Assembly: GCA_031398695.1 (NCBI GenBank)
Contig: JANNNU010000002.1
Location: 1-7,791, forward strand
Direction of reading: 5' to 3'
Length of the DNA stretch: 7,791 nt
Source of the DNA: JAIYDJ01 sp031398695
GTDB taxonomy: Bacteria; Pseudomonadota; Alphaproteobacteria; Rhodobacterales; Rhodobacteraceae
Shown: one piece after another, positions 1-5,879 of the stretch
Layout of the letters: each line of letters starts with the position of its first letter
Numbering within the stretch: position 1 is the stretch's first letter
Notes under the pieces: model-generated
The model's input: only the letters and a program-made list of their open reading frames with translations
Databases searched by the model: none
What the model was told of the DNA's origin: nothing
Translations under genes and position numbers: made by a program

Positions 1-328
1 TTGAGGTCTATGAGACGGGCAGCAGTTATGCGGCCCGGTACGTTTTCGGCGAACTGATCGTCGAATCCGACGGGACGACGCTCAAGAAGGACGAGATGAA
101 CCCGATCCCGCGCTGCGGTCCCGGTCGCTGACCGAGGTCAACTTTGTCTCGGGATTGAGCTGGGATGGCGATGATCAACGCTGGGAAAACGGGGAAATCT
201 ATCAGGCAAATACCGGAAATGCAGCCTCGGCCCGCGCCACGATGGAGGGTGACCAGCTGCACCTTAGGGCCTACCGCGGCACCCCGATTGCCGGGCGCAC
301 GCTTGTCTTCGTTCGGCGTGCAGGGTGA
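1..328 (+). pseudogene. DUF2147-type protein, 3' part, frameshifted
   Basis: The gene enters from the left edge. Reading from position 3, the frame gives a beta-rich segment beginning EVYETGSSYAARYVFGEL and reaching the conserved NPIP (99-110), then runs into a TGA at 129-131. If one base is restored near 110-111 (CCGCGCTG read as CCGGCGCTG), the frame continues as ALRSRSLTEV and on through a segment with WENGEIY and LRAYRGTPIAGRTL to a TGA at 326-328. The order NP-x-LRxRxL, WxxGxIY, LxxRxYxGxPxxGRT near the C-terminus is the DUF2147 signature. That family consists of small, usually secreted bacterial proteins of unknown biochemical role, often about 120-150 residues. About 36 residues precede the break and 71 follow it. 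The break is either a true disabling deletion or a sequencing error. Its signal peptide and start would lie outside the window. Confidence 0.75.
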
Positions 329-395
329 TCTGGCAGTGCAGCGGCCGAGACCGATTTTCGCTTCAACGTCAGCGGAACCGCAAGGGTCCGATCAT

Positions 396-1001
396 GTGCG
401 ATTTCTAAGATCCTGGCTGTCCAATCCGTTGCGCGTCGCGGCCATTGCGCCCTCCGGTGCCGCCCTGGCGCGACTGATCACCCGCGAAATCCAGCCCGAG
501 CACGCGCCCGTGCTCGAATTGGGACCGGGCACGGGCGTGTTCACGCGCGCGCTTTTGGGCCGTGGAATCGACGAATCGGACCTGACCCTGGTTGAGATGG
601 ACGCGGATTTTGCAGATCTCTTGAACCGGAGATTTCCTAGGGCCCGCATCATCCTTGCAGATGTTGCAACAGTGTCAGCTGCCGTGCTGTTTCCCGCATG
701 CCAAGCGGGCGCTGTGATCAGCGGATTGGGGCTTTTGTCGATGCCACAAGAGAAGGTGGCGTCGATCCTGCATGCCGCGATCGGCTGCCTCCGTCCTGCA
801 GGTGCAATTTACCAGTTTACATACGGTCCTCGTTGCCCAGTACCCGATGCAATCCTTCAACGCCTTGGACTTCAAGCACGCCGCATCGGAGGCACGTTCC
901 GCAACCTGCCGCCAGCCTCGGTCTACCGGATCAGTCGTCGCACACCAGCCCGAACGGATGATCGCGAGGCCTCGGACTTTTCAACAGGAACGGCTGCATG
1001 A
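396..1001 (+). CDS. Class I SAM-dependent methyltransferase, PmtA-like (phospholipid N-methyltransferase type)
   Basis: The predicted 201-residue cytosolic or membrane-associated enzyme would transfer methyl groups from S-adenosylmethionine. Its closest style is the short PmtA/rRNA-adenine-dimethylase-like family, some members of which methylate phosphatidylethanolamine. It opens with FLRSWLSNPLRVAAIAPSG, typical of that family. Motif I is VLELGPGTG (residues 39-47), the acidic residue ending strand 2 is E67 in LVEMD, D89 follows in LADVA, and the motif IV region reads VISGLGLLSMP. The reading frame is open back to 165, but that part overlaps the DUF2147 remnant and has no methyltransferase character. 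I therefore chose GTG396, which has AAGGG at 382-386 nine bases upstream and gives the usual family length. The last codons overlap the next gene's ATG, suggesting co-translation with the SDR. The C-terminal 20 or so residues are polar and poorly conserved in style. The substrate is not shown by the sequence. Confidence 0.8.
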   Translation: MRFLRSWLSNPLRVAAIAPSGAALARLITREIQPEHAPVLELGPGTGVFTRALLGRGIDESDLTLVEMDADFADLLNRRFPRARIILADVATVSAAVLFPACQAGAVISGLGLLSMPQEKVASILHAAIGCLRPAGAIYQFTYGPRCPVPDAILQRLGLQARRIGGTFRNLPPASVYRISRRTPARTDDREASDFSTGTAA

Positions 1002-1930
1002 CGACCAACTGGTCCACAAAGGATATCCCCTCACAGGTCGGTCGCCGTGCCATCGTCACCGGCACAGGCGGAATCGGCTTTGAAGTTGCCCGCGCGCTTG
1101 TGATTGCAGGAGCAGAAGTCATCGTTGCTGGCCGCAATCCGGCAAATGGCGAGGCCGCTGTTGCGCGTCTGCGTCAGGCTGCGGCTGCCCCGAAAGTCAG
1201 TTTCGAGGTGATCGACCTCGCTAGTCTTGTCTCGATTGCAGCCTTCGGCGCACGGATGAAAGAAACTCACGACCGGATCGACCTTCTCGTGAACAACGCT
1301 GGGGTGATGACGCCGTCTAAGCGGCGCCTGACGGAAGACGGGTTCGAACTGCAGTTCGGAACGAACCACCTCGGCCACTTTGCCCTGACCGCGCACCTCC
1401 TCCCGCTGCTTCATCAGGGATCCGGCGCGCGCGTGATATCGCTTGGCAGCGTTGCAGCGCGCGGCGGGGTGATCGACTTCGACGATCTTCATGCGGAGCG
1501 CGGTTACCGCCCGATGCCGGTCTACAGCCAGTCCAAACTGGCCTGTCTGCTTTTCGCGTTTGAGCTGCAGCGGCGAAGCGCGGCGCATGGCTGGGGGCTG
1601 TCCAGCATTGCAGCCCATCCCGGCATCGCGCGCACCGACCTCCTTCTAAATTCTCCCGGACGATGGGACATGGGCCGGATCGCGCGCACCTATCTGGCCT
1701 TCCTGTTCCAGCCGGTTGCGCAGGCGGCCCTGCCCGTCCTTTACGCCGCGACTGCGCCCGATGCGGTGCCAGGCGTCTATTACGGACCTGACCGGATGGG
1801 CGAGACGCGCGGGCATCCCGCTGTGGCGCGCGTGCCGCCGAAGGCGCAGGATACCAAGACAGCCGGGCGGTTGTGGGACGTGTCAGAGCAACTGACTGGG
1901 GTGTCCTTTACAGATGCCACCCTTCGTTGA
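998..1930 (+). CDS. Short-chain dehydrogenase/reductase (retinol dehydrogenase/WWOX-like)
   Basis: This 310-residue NAD(P)-dependent oxidoreductase has a Rossmann fold. The nucleotide-binding loop is TGTGGIG (21-27), one residue shorter than the usual TGxxxGxG. R46 after strand 2 (AGRN) suggests NADP(H) preference. Further landmarks are NNAG (99-102), N123 in the TNHLGHF segment, S151 in LGSVAA, and Y176-x-x-x-K180 in YSQSK, so the catalytic Asn-Ser-Tyr-Lys set is complete. The FGTNHLGHFALT segment and the 310-residue length match the large group that includes retinol dehydrogenases and WW-domain oxidoreductases, whose substrates are usually unknown in bacteria. Its ATG overlaps the methyltransferase stop (ATGA, 998-1001), so the two are very likely one transcriptional unit with coupled translation. 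It ends 40 bases before the convergent LysR gene, with no clear intrinsic terminator in the gap. Confidence 0.92.
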   Translation: MTTNWSTKDIPSQVGRRAIVTGTGGIGFEVARALVIAGAEVIVAGRNPANGEAAVARLRQAAAAPKVSFEVIDLASLVSIAAFGARMKETHDRIDLLVNNAGVMTPSKRRLTEDGFELQFGTNHLGHFALTAHLLPLLHQGSGARVISLGSVAARGGVIDFDDLHAERGYRPMPVYSQSKLACLLFAFELQRRSAAHGWGLSSIAAHPGIARTDLLLNSPGRWDMGRIARTYLAFLFQPVAQAALPVLYAATAPDAVPGVYYGPDRMGETRGHPAVARVPPKAQDTKTAGRLWDVSEQLTGVSFTDATLR

Positions 1931-1970
1931 GCGGATGGCGGCATTATGGCAAGACCAGAGCTGTGTCGGC

Positions 1971-2873
1971 TCATGGCCCGCATCGAGCCTTTATGTGGTC
2001 GATAAACGCCCGAAGTGCCGGCGGCATCAGCCGCTTCTCGAAGAAGTAGAGGGAGGGTCCCGGAAAAGGCGGGGTCCAGTCCGCAAGAACAGGTAACAAA
2101 CGGCCATCGGCCAGATCCGCGGCAATGTAGTCCTCGAAGGTGTAGGTCAGGCCCAATGACGCCCTTCCGGCAATCAACGCCGTCTCGATGGCGTTCACCA
2201 ACACTTGGGCGCGCGGCACAAATTCGATAGAAGTTCCGCCACGTTCCAGCAACCATGGCAGCACGTTGCCTCCCGCGAAAACCGTTGCAATGCAATCGTG
2301 CCTTGCCAGATCGGGCGGCTCTGCCGGCATCCCGCGACGCGCGATGTACTCGGGCGTCGCCGCGATCAACATCCGCTGCTCTGGGCCGAGGCGCACACCG
2401 ATCATGTCCTGTGCCAGCTTGTCGTCGTAGCGTACGCCGACATCGAAACCGGCCTCGATCACATCGACCAGTTCGCCTTGGGTCACGATCTCCATCCGGA
2501 CGCCCGGATTCTCCGCGAGGAACTCGGCAACCAGCGGCATGAGTCGCAACTCGATTGCCGGGCGGGGGCCGTTGATCCGGATGCGCCCCGTCAGGCCACC
2601 CTTGCCTGTGCCGAACTCGACAGGTGACGCCGCTTCCAACAACGTTTCCAGCGCCTCGCGCGACCGGGTATAAAGACGCTCGCCCGCTTCCGTCAACGAC
2701 GCACTGCGGGTTGTCCGGTTCAGCAGCCGAACGCCCATGCGGTCTTCCAAGTCGCGGATCCGGCCGCTCAGGGTCGAGGGCGAGATCGCCAGCTCTGCCG
2801 CAGCACGACGGAAGTTCAGGTACCGCGCGACAACGCAGAATTGCTGCAGGGCGTTGAGATCAGGCTGTATCAT
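1971..2873 (-). CDS. LysR-family transcriptional regulator
   Basis: This 300-residue regulator has the standard LysR architecture. An N-terminal winged helix-turn-helix spans about residues 5-64, with the hallmark string from FRRAAAELAISPSTLSGRI to RDLEDRMGVRLLNRTTR and then LTEAG. A periplasmic-binding-protein-like effector domain follows from about 93 to 295. The style of that domain (GRIRINGPRPAIELRLMPLV, then a FDVGVRYDD segment) resembles the CrgA-like subgroup often found beside dehydrogenase genes. The full length is normal for the family. It is transcribed divergently from the SDR at 2992, its likeliest target. An inverted repeat lies 3-16 bases upstream of its start codon, so autorepression is plausible. 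A Shine-Dalgarno sequence is weak here (GGAA within the repeat). The effector cannot be inferred. Confidence 0.95.
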   Translation of the reverse strand: MIQPDLNALQQFCVVARYLNFRRAAAELAISPSTLSGRIRDLEDRMGVRLLNRTTRSASLTEAGERLYTRSREALETLLEAASPVEFGTGKGGLTGRIRINGPRPAIELRLMPLVAEFLAENPGVRMEIVTQGELVDVIEAGFDVGVRYDDKLAQDMIGVRLGPEQRMLIAATPEYIARRGMPAEPPDLARHDCIATVFAGGNVLPWLLERGGTSIEFVPRAQVLVNAIETALIAGRASLGLTYTFEDYIAADLADGRLLPVLADWTPPFPGPSLYFFEKRLMPPALRAFIDHIKARCGP

Positions 2874-2991
2874 TGTTCGGCATTCCGAATGACCTGTTCT
2901 GATAAATCCCGGTTTTCGGATTATGCGTCAAGCGGTAGGTTTCGGCCTGTCCGCTGCCTCTGGTGGCATTCCAACACAGAAAGGTCAAACC
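2874..2991. promoter_or_regulatory. Divergent LysR/SDR intergenic control region
   Basis: This 118-base spacer separates the divergent start codons and must hold both promoters. On the - strand TTGACG (2931-2926) is a good -35 element, with ATTTAT (2907-2902) 18 bases on as a weak -10, a candidate lysR promoter. On the + strand GATAAA (2901-2906) is a possible -10 for the SDR, but I see no good -35. TTCGG recurs at 2876, 2915 and 2941, and GGCATTCC occurs twice (2879 and 2965). The assignment as a control region is secure from gene arrangement; the individual promoter calls are tentative. Confidence 0.5.
2876..2889. promoter_or_regulatory. Inverted repeat, candidate LysR operator
   Basis: TTCGG-CATT-CCGAA is a perfect 5-bp inverted repeat with a 4-base spacer, and the overlapping ATTC-c-GAAT (2882-2890) is a second short palindrome. 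It starts two bases beyond the lysR start codon, inside the lysR leader. LysR proteins commonly bind interrupted dyads of the T-N11-A kind in divergent promoters. This site is T-N12-A, so the fit is approximate, and short dyads arise by chance. Confidence 0.35.
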
Positions 2992-3747
2992 ATGCCAAAC
3001 AAGATCGCCCTGATTACCGGTGCGAGCCGCGGCCTTGGCCGCGCCAGCGCGCTGCATCTCGCCCAAGCCGGGACGCATATCATCGGCACCTACAACGTCG
3101 CCAGGGACGAGGCCGCCAAGGTGGCCCGCGACATCGAGGCGCAAGGCGTGAAGGCGGCCATGCTGCCCTTCGATGCCGAAAGCAGCGACTTCACCGCCTT
3201 CGCCGACCAGATCGCCGAAACTCTCGGCACCACTTTCGGGTCCGAAAAGTTCGACCACATCGTCAACAACGCCGGGATCGGCATTCACGCCGCGTTCGAC
3301 GAGACGACGGCCGACCAGATCGACCGGCTCTACCGGATCCATGTCCGGACACCGTTTTTGCTGACTCAGGCCCTGCTGCCCCATCTCAACGACGGGGGCA
3401 GCGTGTTGTTCGTATCGTCCGGGCTCGCGCGGTTCACCTTGCCGGGCTATGCGGCCTATGCCTCGATGAAGGGGGCCGTCGAAGTCTTGACGCGCTATGC
3501 GGCCAAAGAACTGGGCGAGCGCGGAATCCGCGTCAACTGCATCGCGCCGGGCGCCATTGCGACCGATTTCGCCGGGGGTGGTGTGCGGGATAACCCGGCC
3601 ATCAACGGCTTCGTGGCGTCCATGACAGCGCTGGGGCGTGTGGGCGAGGCCGATGATATCGGCGGTGCCGTGGCGGCCCTCCTCTCGGACGGCATGGCGT
3701 GGACCACGGGCATTCGCATCGAGGTCTCGGGCGGTCAGGGTCTATGA
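2992..3747 (+). CDS. Classical short-chain dehydrogenase/reductase
   Basis: This 251-residue oxidoreductase has the length and motif order of classical SDRs. These are TGASRGLG (9-16) for nucleotide binding, NNAG (92-95), S143 in FVSSGLA, Y156-x-x-x-K160 in YASMK, and the VNCIAPGAIATD segment that positions the cofactor nicotinamide. The usual active-site Asn before the helix of the tetramer interface is replaced by His117 (RIHVRTPF). I chose ATG2992 because AGAAAGG (2978-2984) lies seven bases upstream and the fold begins immediately. The frame is open back to 2923, but those 23 extra residues add no recognisable motif. The gene is divergent from the LysR gene and followed by a strong hairpin terminator, so it is probably a single-gene transcript controlled by that regulator. 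It is FabG-like in fold, but nothing nearby indicates fatty-acid synthesis; the substrate is unknown. Confidence 0.93.
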   Translation: MPNKIALITGASRGLGRASALHLAQAGTHIIGTYNVARDEAAKVARDIEAQGVKAAMLPFDAESSDFTAFADQIAETLGTTFGSEKFDHIVNNAGIGIHAAFDETTADQIDRLYRIHVRTPFLLTQALLPHLNDGGSVLFVSSGLARFTLPGYAAYASMKGAVEVLTRYAAKELGERGIRVNCIAPGAIATDFAGGGVRDNPAINGFVASMTALGRVGEADDIGGAVAALLSDGMAWTTGIRIEVSGGQGL

Positions 3748-3772
3748 CCTACGGCCAAGGTCGGGAGTTCAT

Positions 3773-3817
3773 CCTTACCGGCCCGGGTTAGGGCCGGTAA
3801 GGACCGGTTTGGTTTTT
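3773..3817 (+). terminator. Rho-independent terminator after the SDR
   Basis: CCTTACCGGCCC (3773-3784) and GGGCCGGTAAGG (3791-3802) form a perfect 12-bp stem with the 6-base loop GGGTTA. A short spacer and a T-rich tail ending in TTTTT (3813-3817) follow. The T-rich side is downstream of the + strand SDR, so it should terminate that gene's transcript. On the opposite strand the hairpin is followed by ATGAACTC rather than a T-run, so termination of the convergent hydrolase would be weaker or hairpin-only. The last T of the tail is also the last base of the hydrolase stop codon. Confidence 0.85.
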
Positions 3818-4755
3818 CAGGCCCGTGCGAAGGCCAGAAGGTCGGGGTTGACCAAGTCAGGGTGGGTCGCGAAAGGGGCGTGCGACAGGCCTGGGTAGGT
3901 TTTCAGCGTGCCGTTCTTGAGCAGCTTGATCGCCTTGTGCGCCGAGTTGGCGATTGGCACGATCTGGTCATCCTCGCCGTGCAGCAAGAGGACCGGGATC
4001 GACAGCGCTTTCAGATCCTCGGTGAAGTCGGTTTCCGAGAACGCCTTGATGCAGTCGTAATGCGCCTTGGCCCCGCCCATCATGCCCTGCCGCCACCAGT
4101 TCTGGATCTGGCCTTGGCTGACCACAGCACCCGGCCGGTTGAAGCCGAAGAACGGGCCGGAAGGCAGATCGAGGAAGAATTGCGCCCGGTTGGCCACCAG
4201 CGCCGCGCGAAGGCCGTCGAACACCTCCATTGGCACGCCGTCGGGGTTGGCGGCAGACGCCACCATCACCGGGGGCACGGCCCCGATCAGCACCGCCTTG
4301 GCGATGCGGCCCGCTTCGGCCCGCGCGGCATAACGCGCCACTTCGCCGCCGCCCGTCGAGTGGCCGATGTGGATGGCGTTGCGCAGGTTCAGAACGCGGG
4401 CAAGTTCGACCACGTCCTGAGCATAGGTGTCCATCTCGTTGCCGGTGTCGGTCTGGTCGGACCGGCCATGGCCGCGCCGGTCGTGGGCGATGACGCGGTA
4501 GCCCTGTTCGAGGAAGTACAGCATCTGGTTGTCCCAGTCGTCGCCCGACAGGGGCCAGCCGTGGTGGAAGACCACAGGCTGCGCATCGCGCGGGCCCCAG
4601 TCCTTGTAGAAGATGTTCGTGCCGTCTGTGGTTTTGAAGGTTGCCATGATCAGGTCTCCTGAGGGTTGGGCAGTGGTGGTGCGGGCAAGGATCAAAAGGG
4701 CAGCCGCGGCGGCCCCGGTGGAAAGCAGTGTGCGTCGGGTCAGTATCGGGTTCAT
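3817..4755 (-). CDS. Alpha/beta hydrolase, non-heme chloroperoxidase/arylesterase type, with Tat-like signal
   Basis: The predicted product has 312 residues. The first 36 look like a twin-arginine export signal: MNPILTRRTLLS followed by an Ala/Leu-rich stretch and a TTTAQP region. The remaining 276 residues are a complete cofactor-free haloperoxidase-type esterase. HHGWPLS (64-70) supplies the oxyanion-hole region, and DRRGHGRS (92-99) is the family hallmark. The nucleophile is S133 in GHSTGG, with D263 in GEDDQIVP and H292 in GLSHAPF. The spacings (130 and 29 residues) equal those described for chloroperoxidase L. Such enzymes hydrolyse esters and promiscuously form peracids. I placed the start at ATG4755, preceded by AAGAAAGG (4770-4763) with seven bases of spacing. 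An open extension upstream to 4836 lacks support. A second ATG at 4647 with its own ribosome site would give the cytoplasmic 276-residue form, which matches the usual family length. The gene is divergent from the AraC/DJ-1 regulator. Confidence 0.9.
   Translation of the reverse strand: MNPILTRRTLLSTGAAAAALLILARTTTAQPSGDLIMATFKTTDGTNIFYKDWGPRDAQPVVFHHGWPLSGDDWDNQMLYFLEQGYRVIAHDRRGHGRSDQTDTGNEMDTYAQDVVELARVLNLRNAIHIGHSTGGGEVARYAARAEAGRIAKAVLIGAVPPVMVASAANPDGVPMEVFDGLRAALVANRAQFFLDLPSGPFFGFNRPGAVVSQGQIQNWWRQGMMGGAKAHYDCIKAFSETDFTEDLKALSIPVLLLHGEDDQIVPIANSAHKAIKLLKNGTLKTYPGLSHAPFATHPDLVNPDLLAFARA
4645..4660 (-). promoter_or_regulatory. Internal ribosome binding site and ATG in the hydrolase gene
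   Basis: On the - strand AGGAGA (4660-4655) lies seven bases before an in-frame ATG (4647-4645) that begins MATFKTTDG, where cytoplasmic members of the family normally start. In the long form these bases encode PSGDLI, between the signal-like segment and the enzyme. This Shine-Dalgarno is at least as good as the one for ATG4755, so initiation at either or both starts is possible. Confidence 0.6.
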
Positions 4756-4822
4756 TGCGGTGCCTTTCTTGTTTCGGTGAGGATAAGTTAGGCTTTTGCG
4801 GGCGGGGTGGCGCGTGGCGAAA
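4756..4822. promoter_or_regulatory. Divergent hydrolase/AraC intergenic region
   Basis: Sixty-seven bases separate the two start codons. It holds the hydrolase ribosome site AAGAAAGG on the - strand and an AT-richer core (GGATAAGTTAGGCTTTT, 4781-4797). I cannot identify convincing -35/-10 pairs or a clear dyad. It is listed because both promoters, or parts of them, must lie here or run into the neighbouring coding sequence. Confidence 0.35.
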
Positions 4823-5806
4823 ATGACAATAACCAAGGCGAAAGAGACAGGTTCGGCCCCCGTCGCCGAGATCGGCCTGCTGATCTATCCGGGCTGCGCG
4901 CTAGCGGCGGTGTACGGGCTGACCGACCTCTTCCGGATTGCCGAGGATTGGACGGGCGTGCCGAGGCGCGGCTTTCGCGTGACGCATTGGCAGCCCGAGG
5001 GCGAGGGGGTCACCTGCGTCTGGGACAGCCACCCCGGCACGGCCCACCGCCTGACCCATATCATCGCGCCGCCCAGCATCGTGATGCCCGAACGCATGGC
5101 GCCCGCGCCCGTCGCCGCGCGCTGGCTGAAAAATCAACACTCTGGCGGGGCGACGCTGTGTTCGGTGTGCGCCGGCGCCTTCGTGCTGGCGGAAACCGGG
5201 CTGATCGACGGGCGGCGGGCCACGACGCACTGGGCCTTCGCCAAGCAACTGGCGCAGCGCTTTCCCAAGGTGCAGCTTGCCGACGAACACATGGTGGTCG
5301 ACGAGGGCGATATCCTGACAGCGGGCGGCATCCTGGCCTGGGCCGATCTTGGCCTGACGCTGGTGGGCCGCCTGTTGGGGCCGGCCACGATGCTGGCCAC
5401 CGCGCGGTTCCTGCTGATCGAGCCGCCGCGATCCAGCCAGCGGCCCTTCGCCCAGTTCATCCCGCGCTTCGACCACGGTGACGATGCGGTCCGCGCAAGC
5501 CAGCATCACATCCATGCCCACGCGGCGACGATGGAGGGGGTGGCCGATCTCGCCGAAGGCGCGGGGATGACGGGGCGCACCTTCCTGCGCCGGTTCAGTG
5601 CCGCGACCGGGTTCACGCCGGTGGAATACCTGCAACAGGTCCGCATCGCGAAGGCGCGCGAGGCGCTGGAACGCACGCTGACCCCGGTGGACCGCATCGC
5701 TTGGGAGGTGGGCTATGCGGACCCGGCCGCATTCCGCAAGCTCTTCCAGAAGCTGACCGGCCTGCCACCCGCCGCCTATCGCCAGCAGTTCGGGATTGCA
5801 AGCTGA
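4823..5806 (+). CDS. GlxA/FtrA-type transcriptional regulator (DJ-1/PfpI domain + AraC helix-turn-helix)
   Basis: This regulator has 327 residues from ATG4823. The N-terminal domain (about 14-190) is a DJ-1/PfpI-like class I glutamine-amidotransferase fold. It opens with EIGLLIYPGCALAAVYGLTD and contains the elbow SVCAGAFVLAETGLIDGRRA with Cys116, then TTHW. The C-terminal AraC domain (about 235-325) has both helix-turn-helix units: VADLAEGAGMTGRTFLRRFS, and a second around IAWEVGYADPAAFRKLFQK followed by TGLPPAAYRQQF. In this family the N-terminal domain is thought to sense a ligand rather than act as an enzyme. GTG4814 or TTG4796 are alternative starts; GTG4814 has GGGG six bases upstream, so the start is uncertain by a few codons. 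It is divergent from the hydrolase, which is its most likely target, though distant targets are also common for the family. Confidence 0.93.
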   Translation: MTITKAKETGSAPVAEIGLLIYPGCALAAVYGLTDLFRIAEDWTGVPRRGFRVTHWQPEGEGVTCVWDSHPGTAHRLTHIIAPPSIVMPERMAPAPVAARWLKNQHSGGATLCSVCAGAFVLAETGLIDGRRATTHWAFAKQLAQRFPKVQLADEHMVVDEGDILTAGGILAWADLGLTLVGRLLGPATMLATARFLLIEPPRSSQRPFAQFIPRFDHGDDAVRASQHHIHAHAATMEGVADLAEGAGMTGRTFLRRFSAATGFTPVEYLQQVRIAKAREALERTLTPVDRIAWEVGYADPAAFRKLFQKLTGLPPAAYRQQFGIAS

Positions 5807-5845
5807 GGGGGGGCAGTCTGAGAGGGGGACAGGCCAAGTCATGGC

Positions 5846-5864
5846 GGGCGCCGCCGGGGCGCCC
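5846..5864. terminator. Hairpin between convergent AraC and crotonase genes
   Basis: GGGCGCC (5846-5852) and GGCGCCC (5858-5864) form a perfect 7-bp GC stem with loop GCCGG, in the 73-base gap between the stops of the AraC-type gene and the enoyl-CoA hydratase gene. Neither side carries a T-run, so it is not a canonical intrinsic terminator. In DNA this rich in G and C a 7-bp stem has modest significance, so a termination role is inferred from position only. Confidence 0.35.
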
Positions 5865-5879
5865 TCCGTCCCGGTTGGA

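Noticed and set aside
165..395. N-terminal extension of the methyltransferase frame
   Set aside because: It overlaps the DUF2147 remnant in another frame, is rich in Pro/Arg without motifs, and the GTG at 396 has a suitable ribosome site and family-typical length.
1931..1970. Possible terminator between the first SDR and the LysR gene
   Set aside because: Only a 4-bp GAGC/GCTC dyad with no T-run; not distinguishable from chance.
2923..2991. Upstream extension of the second SDR
   Set aside because: A Shine-Dalgarno (AGAAAGG) sits seven bases before ATG2992, and classical SDRs begin just ahead of the TGxxxGxG loop.
2841..3593. Plus-strand frame across the LysR/SDR spacer and the second SDR
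   Set aside because: Arg-rich shadow frame of the SDR; the SDR frame carries all expected motifs.
3862..4662. Long open frame antisense to the hydrolase
   Set aside because: Low-complexity His/Val/Arg-rich translation lying wholly over a gene with an intact catalytic triad.
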